Source: Paragordius varius (lineage: Eukaryota > Nematomorpha). From it: 64,000 bases of DNA. Made by a program: the position numbers and the translations under genes. This document shows, piece by piece, positions 11,124 to 22,600 of the stretch (position 1 is its first letter; every line of letters starts with the position of its first letter). Below the pieces are notes generated by a model. The model ran no database searches, was not told the DNA's origin, and saw only the letters and a program-made list of their open reading frames with translations. The stretch is from contig OZ176056.1 of assembly GCA_964247055.1 (NCBI GenBank), forward strand, positions 1,302,001 through 1,366,000, given 5' to 3'.

Positions 11124-11390
11124 TACAGTAAAAATTGAAATTATACAGACAAAATATGACAAATTAAAAGATAAATCTTTTTTTACAAAAGACTCATTTT
11201 GTTTAATCTTGATTTTTGAAATATTATATTTTATTTTTTGTTGCAAAAATAGAGATATAAATATCTACGTAACTCAATTACATAAAATTGTTATATTCAG
11301 TTTATGTGAGAACAATCCATGTTTAAGAATGAATAGCAGTCTTTCAAAAGTTGTTTTTTTACGTTTTATCCATTTTTTAATTGAAATAAT
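11124..11390. mobile_element. Degraded Tc1/mariner-type MITE, copy A
   Basis: The left end TACAGTAAAAATTGAAATTA is clear. The right end is decayed around TTTACGTTTTATCC. The same element lies in the matching ACC intron of copy B, so it predates the duplication. Confidence 0.5.
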
Positions 11391-11414
11391 TTTATTATTG
11401 AAACTTGAATGCAG

Positions 11415-11674
11415 GCATAGAGATTGAAAATTTTGAGGTCAAAAGTCGCTCCCTACAACAAAGTATAAATGCTGAACATTTTGTTAATCAATCCCTCATG
11501 ACTAAAAGTATTACTGTTTCAACAACCAAACAAATAACTAATGTAGGAAATAGTGTTTCTACTTCAGCATCGCAAAACTCTGCCACATATTATGATTTGG
11601 ATAATTTAAATAACTTAATCCCAACTGAAATATATGAATCGGCTTGTATCTCAAACTGTGAACAAGGATTACAA
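11415..11674 (+). CDS. ACC: ACC exon 4, copy A
   Basis: Encodes GIEIENFEVKSRSLQQ, then a Ser/Thr/Asn-rich stretch, then LIPTEIYESACISNCEQGLQ. Only the last part aligns with animal ACC (VPQELYEKGYV...GLQ in vertebrates), so about 45 residues are a lineage-specific insertion. 260 bases, phase 1 in, phase 0 out. Confidence 0.85.
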
Positions 11675-12132
11675 GTTTAAATACACTTTTTTTCGAGTTT
11701 TTTGGGTTACTAAGGGTGTTTTAAAAAGTATATTGGGTTTTTAGAGTTTTTTAATAATATTTTATAAATTTTAAGGTTTTATATCAAAATTTAGTTAAAA
11801 TGTTGTATATATATATATATATAGCTGATTTATGAGTCGTGATGTTCAAAAACAAATAGAATTCATCCTGTGTAAAACTATATTCATATCTTTGATTTTA
11901 GCTTTAAAACCTTTGTAAGTAAAAAAAAATTTAAAATTAAGTTATTACCAATTATCATCTTTTACTTGTATCGCCATCCAAAACGAAATATATTAGATAA
12001 TAAAAATCATGGTTTTAAAGAATAGTTTTTTTTAAAATAAATTTTAGCTTAAAGGTTTAAATCAAATTGTAGCATTTGTATATAATTTTTTATATTTTTT
12101 CATATTTTTATTAACAAAAAATTTTTTTTCAG

Positions 12133-12243
12133 ATGAGCAAAAAAATTGGATATCCCATTATGATAAAAGCTTCTGAAGGTGGTGGAGGTAAAGGGATACG
12201 TAAAGTATTAAAACCTGAAGATTTTCCAATAGCTTTTAAACAG
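12133..12243 (+). CDS. ACC: ACC exon 5, copy A
   Basis: Encodes [20 protein letters not shown] and [17 protein letters not shown]: the ATP-grasp glycine-rich loop. 37 codons, phase 0 on both sides. The leading Met is internal, not a start. Confidence 0.95.
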
Positions 12244-12654
12244 GTAAATTTTTTTAAAATATTTTTTTTAAATTGGAAAATCTAATAATATATTTTACAA
12301 AAGGTATCTCTCTAAAACAAGTTATATAAACAGTGATGGCAAATTTATTTAATTAATATAAATTTAAAATCATCCAATTGACTTAACATTTGAATTTGAA
12401 TAATTTTTATTCAAAATATATAATTTTCCAACCTTAAATTTGTTAGCAATTAACATCATAGTAAATTATATATTTTCCAAATTATTTGTTTTTATGTCGA
12501 TGGGTGGGTTAATAAAATTTTATGCTATAATTAATGATGTTACTGATATTTGCATTAACCGCTTTATTTATAAAATAATTTTTTACAAAATTTAATTTTA
12601 TAATTTTTAAACGTTATTCAATACAATTCTAATATTATTTTTGTTTGATATGCA

Positions 12655-12834
12655 TACCACTTACAATTCAAATTCACCCTAAATTATTTGTTTGCACGCT
12701 AATATAACTCATCATTAATAGCATAGTTTATTATCTTTGAACGAAATTTCATTTTTTAAAAATAAAAGATAAGCATTTTTTAATCTTTAGAAACACATAA
12801 TTTATTTTAGGGTGAATTCGAAGCATAAATGGTA
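12655..12834. mobile_element. CACCCT-repeat MITE in ACC intron 5
   Basis: Short member (180 bases) of the family at 9776-10083: the left end TACCACTTACAATTCAAATT and right end GGGTGAATTCGAAGCATAAA are inverted partners. Confidence 0.7.
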
Positions 12835-12995
12835 TATTAAAATAAATTTATAATATAATACCACAGCATACACATCGTAAAGACCATTTTATTCCTAAAT
12901 ATAAAATATTAATCTTTTTTAAATAATTTGCGTATTTGAGCCAAAATTTATTTTTATTACCAATAATAAAATTTTATAATGCTATGTACTAAAAG

Positions 12996-13205
12996 GTTCA
13001 AACTGAAGTCCCAGGATCACCCATTTTCTTGATGGCCCTTGCTAGCCATTGTCGGCATTTGGAAGTTCAACTACTGGCTGATAGGTATGGAATAGCTATT
13101 TCTCTCTTTGGTCGAGATTGTTCCATTCAAAGGCGACATCAAAAGATTATTGAAGAAGCTCCGGTTACCATAGCAACCGCCCACGTTATTGAAGAAATGG
13201 AGAAG
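12996..13205 (+). CDS. ACC: ACC exon 6, copy A
   Basis: Encodes [20 protein letters not shown] through HVIEEMEK, with [12 protein letters not shown] and [11 protein letters not shown] of the ATP-grasp fold. 70 codons, phase 0. Missing from copy B. Confidence 0.95.
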
Positions 13206-13582
13206 GTTTTTATGGAATAAACTAAAAAAAATTTTTGGGGTGTGTTTTTGGTGTTTTAAATAATTCAAAATGTTTTGAAAGATTTAAGTGTTTTTCGAAA
13301 ATGGAAATAATGGTTTTTTGTGTTTTCTTAATATTTAAAAATTATTGTTTTTGAGAGTTTTGGGAATATAAAAGTGTTTGAGATTAATAATAAGTTATGT
13401 ATACGTATTTAGTGTAATTTTGGTTCAATAAAGAATTATTTTTTTTAAACGGTCAATAAAGGTAAGTGTTTCAAGCTCTTTAAGTATTAGGTGTTTCTTC
13501 ACGTTTAAATGGTTGTTTTAAAAATGTATTAATATGTATTAAGTTTTATGTTGATATTATAGGTTATAGTCATGTTAATGTG

Positions 13583-13837
13583 CAGTAAAAATAATAAAGG
13601 CAATAATTTTTTTTAAAGACAATCTTACTTTTTTAATTCTTGATTTATTCTATAAAAATGATTTAATTACAATCGTAAAATAAATAATTGATTGTGTTAT
13701 CAATTTACACATCTATTTTGTATTTTGCAGTTAACAATCAGTTACATTAAAATAAAATTATCATTCATAATGTATTTTAAAAAAATATTTGTCCTTATAT
13801 CTTTACGTTTCGTCCGTATATTTTTAATTTTTACTGT
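13583..13837. mobile_element. Tc1/mariner-type MITE in ACC intron 6
   Basis: Inverted ends CAGTAAAAATAATAAAGG and TTTTTAATTTTTACTG enclose the family's AAAGACAATCTTACTTTTTT and ACGTTTCGTCCGTATA blocks. Confidence 0.65.
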
Positions 13838-14105
13838 CATTTTCATAGCTGCTTGTAGAGAATTGTTATAATATCTCGAAATAATGTACTTTTTATTATC
13901 CGGCTTAATAGGATTTGAAATTTATTAAAATTAATTAATAATATAAGCTTTTCTGGGTTCATCGAAATTGGTAAATTAATTTATATTGGCTAATTCACAT
14001 TATTATTGTAACACAGTAGCATATAAAATAAATCAAATTTTGTCCACAATTTAATCAACAAATTTAATGAGATGTGAATAGAAAAAACTTTTTATATATC
14101 TGTAG

Positions 14106-14279
14106 GCCGCTGTAAGATTAGCTCGTATGGTAGGATATGTTAGTGCAGGAACTGTTGAATACTTGTATGATACGGCGAAGGGCACTTTTTGCTTTTTAGA
14201 ACTAAATCCTAGACTCCAAGTTGAACACCCGTGTACAGAAATGATTTGTGACATTAATTTACCGGCTTGTCAATTACAG
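14106..14279 (+). CDS. ACC: ACC exon 7, copy A
   Basis: Encodes [20 protein letters not shown] through [11 protein letters not shown]. It holds [16 protein letters not shown] with the Glu, Asn, Arg and Glu of the biotin carboxylase active site. 58 codons, phase 0. Missing from copy B. Confidence 0.95.
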
Positions 14280-14811
14280 GTAATTTAAGATTATCTAAAA
14301 GCTTGGAAAATCTAATTTCGTAACACCTCAAAGAGTTTAAATATTATTAAAGGAAATAGTCTTTTAGATTTGGAGAATTTAAATTAGTTTATATTTTTTG
14401 AACTTTTTATAACATGGATAAGTGACGCAATCAAGTTGTTATAATATTTTCTGAAATATAAGTTAGTTTAATAAAGTGCTTGTTAACTAAACTTCATTTA
14501 TATTATATTAGGAAAAATAGGTTTTTGATTTTTTTGATTATGAATTCTATATTAGTTATGTTATAAGGGAATATTATAATTAACTGAAAGTTTTTCTTTA
14601 TCACAAAAAATACTTTTTTCAATTGTTTAAGATTCTCCTGTCAAAAAATTTGTAATACGCTTAATATATTTTACAGTACAAATTTTTATATATGTATCAA
14701 TGTAAGATTTACAAAAGAAATCTGAGCGAATAGTGTTTAATACATAAAATATAAATTACACCAAATAAAGTTAATATTCGAAAATTAAATTTTTTGAATT
14801 TAAATATTTAG

Positions 14812-14905
14812 ATTGCTATGGGCTTACCACTTTACCGTATAAAAGATATTCGAGTTTATATGGGTCTATCTCCGTGGTTTATGGTGGAATCACTCTCACC
14901 TCAAA
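14812..14905 (+). CDS. ACC: ACC exon 8, copy A
   Basis: Encodes IAMGLPLYRIKDIRVYMGLS and PWFMVESLSPQ. 94 bases, phase 0 in, phase 1 out. Matches the IAMGIPLYRIKDIR block of animal ACC. Missing from copy B. Confidence 0.9.
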
Positions 14906-15254
14906 GTAAATTTAAATTTTTTAATTTTTCAATTTTTTTGGATCGAAAAATGTAAAATAATTATTAAAAATTATTTAGGAATTGGTAAATGAATCAGGAA
15001 TTTTTGCGGGTTTTTATAAAATAATAAAATTAATTTTATAATTTTTTCTTATAAATCTAAATGTGAAAAAAATAATTTTATAGATACATTTATCTTGTTT
15101 TGGATTGTAAATTAGATTTATTTTAATAATATAGATTATAGACGCTTGAAACCATGTGATTTATATTCAAATACAAATAATTTGCTTTAACAAAAAATTT
15201 ACTTAGATTCATTCTTAAATGCCTTATTTTATTAATCTTTTATGGTGTTTTTAG

Positions 15255-15592
15255 TACCCATTACTGCTAATACAAATGCCATGATAAAACAAACTGTTAC
15301 GGAAACTTCCCCTACTAACCAAAATGATAAAATTCAAATTTCAAGCCAAAAAACTGAAATATCTGAAAATTATATTAATGAAAATGAAAATGCTTATTCT
15401 AGCGGCCCGCTAGAAAATATTTTGGTTCGAAATCAACGCTTAAATAATTCCATTACTGATGGATATTCAATCTTGTCAGCAGCCAGCGTAGATTCTCAAT
15501 ATAAACCGCGACCCCGGGGACATGTCATAGCTTGTAGGATAACGAGTGAAAATCCTGACGAAGGATTTAAACCAACGTCGGGGCAAATTCAA
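15255..15592 (+). CDS. ACC: ACC exon 9, copy A
   Basis: Begins with an Asn/Ser/Thr/Glu-rich stretch of about 75 residues with no counterpart in vertebrate ACC, then [20 protein letters not shown] and FKPTSGQIQ, which match closely. 338 bases, phase 1 in, phase 0 out. Missing from copy B. Confidence 0.9.
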
Positions 15593-16185
15593 GTAACTTT
15601 TTTGATTTTTTATGTTAAATATTTGATTTTAAGGGTTTTATAAGTTTTGTAAAGTCGCGTTAGTTTTTATTATTTGGTGTTTTGTAAGATTGTGATTTTT
15701 TGAGGTTAAAAAAAGCGGTTAGTTTTATACAATTTATATGTGCAATAAAATATATATTTTTGGTATAATTTAAACATACCACATGAAAAATATTCGATAA
15801 TTTTGTTACTAATTCAACTATTCCTTATTTTTAAGCCATAACAATAGGTATTAGTAACAATCCATTGCTTGACGTAATATATCTGTATAAAAATTAAATA
15901 ATATAAGAGCGCCTTTTATTAATATTTACCTTAATTAAGAATATATAAATTTTAGATTAAAACAACACATCCATTTTTGGTTTAGGGGAAGTTTTATTCT
16001 TAACTTAAAAATTTTGTATTGTATTATAAGAAATTATCAAACTGGAATTGTGATCTAGAAATGACAATTACTCATGAAATAATATATTTTTATATGATTT
16101 TTTTTAAATATAATATTTACTTTGAATATCCATTATTTATTTCAATTATTTATTTATTTATTTGAACATACATACATTTTTTTAG

Positions 16186-16316
16186 GAACTTAATTTCCGG
16201 AGTAACAAAAATATTTGGGGATATTTTAGTGTTGCTTCGGGCGGTTTGCATGAATTTGCCGATTCCCAATTTGGGCATTGTTTCTCGTGGGGTGAAAACC
16301 GTGATGAGGCTAGACA
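16186..16316 (+). CDS. ACC: ACC exon 10, copy A
   Basis: Encodes [20 protein letters not shown] and [20 protein letters not shown], nearly identical to animal ACC. Donor CA|GTATTC; the split codon completes to Gln with exon 11. Missing from copy B. Confidence 0.93.
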
Positions 16317-16674
16317 GTATTCCTTTAAATCTATTTTAACTTTTAAAACTTCTATCTTTAAAACCTATAAGTTTTGAAACTTTTGACAAAAATGTTCACA
16401 TAATAGAGTTATAATTCATAAAAATGTTGGAATGTTTTTTTGAAAATGGATATGTATATATAGTATAGTTAATATACTTTTATATTTTTTAATATAAAAA
16501 GTTAATGTGGAGTTATAATTTATCAAAAATTTTGGGTGTTTATTTAAAAAAGTGATACCTAGCATTTATATGTATGTCTATATATATATATATATATAGT
16601 GATAATTTTAAATTTTTTGGTTTTTGTAAAATATAATGTTGACTTTTCTATATATTTATTGAACTTTATTTCTA

Positions 16675-16678
<4 letters not shown>

Positions 16679-16710
<32 letters not shown>
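16679..16710. repeat. TA microsatellite at duplication breakpoint
   Basis: A perfect TA tract. To its right, copies A and B are almost identical; to its left, copy B has unrelated sequence. The matching tract in B is at 52191-52222. Confidence 0.85.
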
Positions 16711-16712
<2 letters not shown>

Positions 16713-16950
16713 TCATATATTAGATTTCGGATTTTTGAGTCAAAGTTTAACAATAATATTAATCTTTCATAAACTTTTTTAAAAAATATGTTATTTTGGG
16801 GTGTTAAATATAATTTTTGAATTACATTTTCCGGGTATTATTTTTAAAAAATTTTAATTTATTAAATAATTTTTTTTACAAATTTAGTACATTTCCAATT
16901 TAATTTCGAATAATTTACAATTTGTTTCGCTTAATTCTTAATTAATTTAG

Positions 16951-17101
16951 GAATTTGGTTGTTGGCCTTAAAGAGTTATCGATTAAGGGTGATTTTAGAA
17001 CTACTGTTGAATACCTTATAACTTTGTTGGAAACGGAAAGTTTTTAAAAAAATAATTTTGATACCGAATGGTTGGATAAACTTATTGCTGAAAAATTTCA
17101 A
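16951..17101 (+). pseudogene. ACC: ACC exon 11 with stop, copy A
   Basis: Encodes [20 protein letters not shown] and [11 protein letters not shown], then TAA (17045-17047), then [18 protein letters not shown] in the same frame. The stop is one C-to-T change from the CAA in copy B. It removes the last part of the biotin carboxylase domain and everything after it. Confidence 0.93.
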
Positions 17102-17450
17102 GTATTATATGATAATTTATTTTACCTAAGATACAAGTTTTAGGATTTTTTATTAAATAAAGATTTAAAGTATTAAATATTTGCTTAATTATATTTAAAT
17201 TTATGTATTTAAGGCCATTAAATTTATTATAAATATATATAAAATGGAATTTTATACATTTTCTTACTTTTACTGATTCCTGAAAACTTCAATTTGTAAT
17301 TGGAATAAATAGTTTCTCAGTTATCTGATCTTTTAAAAACAATTGAACGCGTCATATAATTTTAAATAAAGCAATAATAATATTAAAAAGTTAACGTTTG
17401 GTTTTCACAAAATTTTACATCGTTTTTATTGTATAAACGGTTTTAATTAG

Positions 17451-17537
17451 ATTGATGTTTGATTGATTTTAAACAAGCTTTGATATATGGTGTAGTTAGT
17501 CTTAACAATGTGGGACAATATGTTCTTAATCAGGAAG
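17451..17537 (+). pseudogene. ACC-like exon 12, copy A
   Basis: One frame reads LIDFKQALIYGVVSLNNVGQ and YVLNQE, which lines up loosely with the animal ACC segment after the BC domain (GAL....VSL.N). That frame does not join exon 11 and meets TGA upstream, as if one base had been lost near 17457. Copy B is the same. The exon could instead belong with exons 13-14. Confidence 0.4.
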
Positions 17538-17608
17538 GTAATATACATTAAATTTTGTAATCTTACGTCTATATTTTTTTAAAAACATCTTTTTAACGTT
17601 ATATATAG

Positions 17609-17811
17609 ATTTGTCAAGATGGGTGGTCAAAATAAAAGGCGTATCCCTGATAAATGGCACAACCGCTGGAAATACAAATTCTTTAGATTTATTAGCTTTT
17701 CTTGCCAACCCCTTAATTAATTATCCTGAAAAAGCAAAAGACATCCGTGGCCTAGAAATTTTCTTGACAAGCCCAGGGAAAGATTTACCAACTAAAAGAG
17801 GATTTATTTCG
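17609..17811 (+). CDS. Fibronectin III-like exon 13, copy A
   Basis: Encodes DLSRWVVKIKGVSLINGTTA through PGKDLPTKRGFIS. It has no resemblance to ACC. With exon 14 it looks like strands of a fibronectin type III domain. Acceptor TATATAG, donor G|GTATAT, phase 1 in, phase 0 out. Confidence 0.6.
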
Positions 17812-18030
17812 GTATATTTTTGATGGATTTTAATAATTTTAAATTTATGACAAGCTTTTACCCAAAATCTGAAACTATAAATATCTTCGGTTTAAACCAC
17901 AAAATATAAGACTTTATCACAATGTATATGGTTATTAGGAGTCATATATTTGAATCATTATATAAAGGCAGACGAGTACGTTTTATAACTAGTTGTCTAA
18001 ATTTATATTATATTATAATTTGCCTTTTTC

Positions 18031-18293
18031 GTAATAAATAATAAAATTATACGGACGAAAAAATATAAAGACCATATTTTTTTAAAGTCTGCTGTAATTT
18101 ATTAAACGTATTTTTAAATATTATTCATAGTTTTTGAATTTCAAAGTATGAAATAAAAATCTATTTTGGTAATACGATTAATTATGTTATTTTCCAATTG
18201 TAATAAAATAATTTCTGTAAATGGTTTATAGTATGATTATCTTGAAAAAGTATATGTCTTTATATTTTTACTGTAATTTCAATTTTTACTGTA
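18031..18293. mobile_element. Tc1/mariner-type MITE in last intron, copy A
   Basis: The right end AATTTCAATTTTTACTGTA is sharp and the left end is worn. Copy B keeps a clearer left CACAGTAAATCATGAAATTA at 53548. A second stray right end follows at about 18331-18345. Confidence 0.55.
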
Positions 18294-18340
18294 AAATATT
18301 TTGAGAGATGTTCTGTCTGTATAAAAACCAATTTTTACTG

Positions 18341-18385
<45 letters not shown>

Positions 18386-18445
18386 TACGACCCAAACATT
18401 TTATGTATTTGTATAAAAACTAATGTGTGCATTTCTTTTTTTTAG

Positions 18446-18589
18446 GCGGTTTCTGATAATTATCGCTTCCCATATGTTTTTCCCGATACGGAATACGAGA
18501 TTGTGGTTAGACCAGTCTTTATAAATCAAGATGCCGCATCCACAGAAGCAAGTTCACATCGTGTTTATGTTCAAACGAATCACTGCTAA
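18446..18589 (+). CDS. Fibronectin III-like last exon 14, copy A
   Basis: Encodes AVSDNYRFPYVFPDTEYEIV, continues VRPVF, and ends RVYVQTNHC then TAA. The spacing of Tyr, Pro-Asp-Thr-Glu-Tyr and Val-Arg matches the F-G part of fibronectin III domains. No membrane segment follows. The domain assignment is by eye. Confidence 0.6.
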   Translation, partial: AVSDNYRFPYVFPDTEYEIVVRPVFINQDAASTEASSHRVYVQTNHC

Positions 18590-19649
18590 TCATGAAACTA
18601 AATATAAAAAAAACTATATAATTAAAATAAATATGGGTTATCGGGCGGTGGTTTAAACTACGATGTGATATGTTTGATTAATACATTTACAGATATTAAC
18701 CTAACCTTTTTAATCTATAGTATATCCTGGAAACTACAAATAAATTTTAGTTATTATGGCTAATAGATATAAATATATACCTGATCGAGTTGGGGTTTTA
18801 TTTGCTTAATATTCTACATTACGCTTTTGTTGATAAAAGATCTCTCTCCGATGTTTCAATATCTACCCGTGATTTATTTTATGGACCCCAGTTTGAATTG
18901 AGAAATATTAGGAGATGACTTGTTGTAATACATTAATCAATATCAAATTTAGGAATTTATTATCATTAACCTATGGATAGGAATCTAACTTGATTTTACT
19001 GTAACGGTCAACACAGATTATCGTATTATTGTGTTTTACATCCACTGATTACCAAAGTCGCCATTTTTCAGTAACAAGATTGATGTTTAAGGTTGTCTTA
19101 TACGAGTAAATTGCAAGCAGATTATGGAGGTCGGTTTATATCAAAACTTAAATTGGTTTGAAGAAATATGAGACTAACACACTAGGTGGATATCCTATAA
19201 AAAGTCGATTTTCTTATAAGTTATTATCTTTAATATTTTCAAATTTTCGCTAATTTTTGTATGAAACTTACAGTAATTTAACTTACACAGACAACATGCA
19301 AAAATTAAAAATAACCATTTCTTTTTTTTGTTTTTTTATTTAACTCTTTGGGTTGTGAAATGGGGATTAGAGATGTAAATTGGTTTAGCTTATTTTTATA
19401 ATTATGGGAATCATAATTTATGAATAAGTAGATTAGTCTTTTAAAAAATGATTTTTCAATTTTTCCATGTTGTGTTTGTAATATTAATATTTGTGAAATA
19501 GCTTTTTCTCGTTATTGTACAAAATGCTTAAAACATGAGCATATATAATTTAAGCAACAATCATTTTATTAAAGTTAATGTTTTTTAAATAATAACACAC
19601 AAATAGAATACATAAACCCTACAACCTTCTCTTGTTTTGAAAATCGGTG
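18590..19649. other. Spacer between ACC fragment and satellite, A
   Basis: Nearly identical to 54090-55128 in copy B apart from small indels. I see no gene or repeat in it. It is part of the duplicated unit and separates the last ACC-unit exon from the array. Confidence 0.6.
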
Positions 19650-22600
19650 GGTTCGGTGATGAGTGGTGGTAAAAAACAATAAAACGGTAACCTATTTAGT
19701 CCTTTACAGTAAACTCAAGTTAGCCAAATCTTACAATAAACCGTCCGGCAAACTCTGTTTTCAATCAATTCTCAACTCGTTAACAACCAAAACACCGTCT
19801 ATCTTGTTACTGAATGGCGGCTTCGGTGATGAGTGGATGTACACAATAATACTTTAATCTGTTTAGTCCTTTACAGTAAACTCAGTTAGCCAAGTCTTTA
19901 CAATAAACCGTCCGGCAAAATCTGTTTTCAATCAATTCTCAACTCGTTAACAACCAAAACACCGTCTATCTTGTTACTGAATTGGGGCTTCGGTGATGAG
20001 TGGATGTACACAATAATACTTTAATCTGTTTAGTCCTTTACAGTAAACTCAAGTTAGCCAAATCTTACAATAAACCGTCCTGCGAAATCTGTTTTCAATC
20101 AATTCTCAACTCGTTAACAACCAAAACACCGTCTATCTTGTTACTGAATTGGGGCTTCGGTGATGAGTGGATATACACAATAATACTTTAATCTGTTTAG
20201 TCCTTTACAGTAAATTCAAGTTAGCCAAGTCTTTACAATAAACCGTCCGGCAAAATCTGTTTTCAATCAATTCTCAACTCGTTCACAAACAAAACACCGT
20301 CTATCTTCTTACTGAATTGGGGCTTCGGTGATGAGTGGATGTACACAATAATACTTTAATCTGTTTAGTCCTTTACAGTAAACTCAAGTTAGCCAAGTCT
20401 TTACAATAAACCGTCCGGCAAAATCTGTTTTCAATCAATTCTCAACTCGTTCACAACCAAAACACCGTCTATGTTGTTACTGAATTGGGGCTTCGGTGAT
20501 GAGTGGATGTACACAATAATACTTTAATCTGTTTATTCCTTTACAGTAAACTCAAGTTAGCCAAATCTTACAATAAACAGTCCTGCGAAATCTGTTTTCA
20601 ATCAATTCTCAACTCGTTAACAACCAAAACACCGTCTATCTTGTTACTGAATGGCGGCTTCGGTGATGAGTGGATGTACACAATAATACTTTAATCTGTT
20701 TAGTCCTTTACAGTAAACTCAAGTTAGCCAAGTCTTTACAATAAACCGTCCGGCAAAATCTGTTTTCAATCAATTCTCAACTCGTTAACAACCAAAACAC
20801 CGTCTATCTTGTTACTGAATTGGGGCTTCGGTGATGAGTGGATGTACACAATAATACTTTAATCTGTTTAGTCCTTTACAGTAAACTCAAGTTAGCCAAG
20901 TCTTTACAATAAACCGTCCGGCAAAATCTGTTTTCAATCAATTCTCAACTCGTTAACAACCAAAACACCGTCTATCTTGTTACTGAATTGGGGCTTCGGT
21001 GATGAGTGGATGTACACAATAATACTTTAATCTGTTTAGTCCTTTACGGTAAACTCAAGTCAGCCAAGTCTTTACAATAAACCGTCCGGCAAAATCTGTT
21101 TTAAATCAATTCTCAACTCGTTAACAACCAAAACACCGTCTATCTTGTTACTGAATTGGGGCTTCGGTGATGAGTGGATGTACACAATAATACTTTAATC
21201 TGTTTAGTCTTTTACAGTAAACTCAATTTAGCCAAGTCTTTACAATAAACCGTCCGGCAAAATCTGTTTTCAATCAATTTTCAACTCGTTAACAGCCAAA
21301 ACACCGTCTATCTTGTTACTGAATTGGGGCTTCGGTGATGAGTGGATGTACAAAATAATACTTTAATCTGTTTAGTCCTTTACAGTAAACTCAAGTTAGC
21401 CAAGTCTTTACAATAAACCGTCCGGCAAAATCTGTTTTCAATCAATTTTCAACTCGTTAACAACCAAAACACCGTCTATCTTGTTACTGAATTGGGGCTT
21501 CGGTGATGAGTGGATGTACACAATAATACTTTAATCTGTTTAGTCCTTTACAGTAAACTCAAGTTAGCCAAATCTTACAATAAACCGTCCGGCAAAATCT
21601 GTTTTCAATCAATTTTCAACTCGTTAACAACCAAAACACCGTCTATCTTGTTACTGAATTGGGGCTTCGGTGATGAGTGGATGTACACAATAATACTTTA
21701 ATCTGTTTAGTCCTTTACAGTAAACTCAAGTTAGCCAAATCTTACAATAAACCGTCCGGCAAAATCTGTTTTCAATCAATTCTCAACTCGTTAACAACCA
21801 AAACACCGTCTATCTTGTTACTGAATGGCGGCTTCGGTGATGAGTGGATGTACACAATAATACTTTAATCTGTTTAGTCCTTTACAGTAAACTCAAGTTA
21901 GCCAAGTCTTTACAATAAACCGTCCGGCAAAATCTGTTTTCAATCAATTCTCAACTCGTTAACAACCAAAACACCGTCTATCTTGTTACTGAATTGGGGC
22001 TTCGGTGATGAGTGGATGTACACAATAATACTTTAATCTGTTAAGTCCTTTACAGTAAACTCAAGATAGCCAAATCTTACAATAAACCGTCCTGCGAAAT
22101 CTGTTTTCAATCAATTCTCAACTCGTTAACAACCAAAACACCGTCTATCTTGTTACTCAATTGGGGCTTCGGTGATGAGTGGATATACACAATAATACTT
22201 TAATCTGTTTAGTCCTTTACAGTAAACTCAAGTTAGCCAAGTCTTTACAATAAACCGTCCGGCAAAATCTGTTTTCAATCAATTTTCAACTCGTTAACAG
22301 CCAAAACACCGTCTATCTTGTTACTGAATTGGGGCTTCGGTGATGAGTGGATGTACACCATAATACTTTAATCTGTTTAGTCCTTTACAGTAAACTCAAG
22401 TTAGCCAAGTCTTTACAATAAACCGTCCGGCAAAGTCTGTTTTCAATCAATTTTCAACTCGTTAACAACCAAAACACCGTCTATGTTGTTACTGAATTGG
22501 GGCTTCGGTGATGAGTGGATGTACACAATAATACTTTAATCTGTTTATTCCTTTACAGTAAACTCAAGTTAGCCAAATCTTACAATAAACCGTCCTGCGA

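Larger units (their letters stand above)
8843..18589 (+). pseudogene. ACC: Acetyl-CoA carboxylase fragment, copy A
   Basis: The N-terminal biotin carboxylase part of eukaryotic ACC, which carboxylates biotin using ATP and bicarbonate in the cytosol to make malonyl-CoA for fatty acid synthesis. Eleven exons with consistent phases give 657 codons before an in-frame TAA at 17045-17047 (the Gln of ESFQ in animal ACC; copy B still has CAA). Motifs in order: [35 protein letters not shown]-grasp glycine loop [35 protein letters not shown], catalytic [14 protein letters not shown], and [17 protein letters not shown]. Exons 4 and 9 carry low-complexity Ser/Thr/Asn insertions absent from vertebrate ACC. 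Exon 12 is weakly ACC-like and looks frameshifted. Exons 13-14 resemble a fibronectin type III domain, and the gene then stops. The biotin carrier and carboxyltransferase domains (about 1600 further residues in normal ACC) are absent. It could make a truncated BC protein, but a decayed duplicate is more likely. Confidence 0.85.

Noticed and set aside
20150-20200. Hammerhead ribozyme in the satellite (GGTGATGAGTGG)
   Set aside because: Hammerhead satellites are known in schistosomes, but here the invariant C before TGATGA is G, the GAAA box is absent and stem II would be only three pairs.
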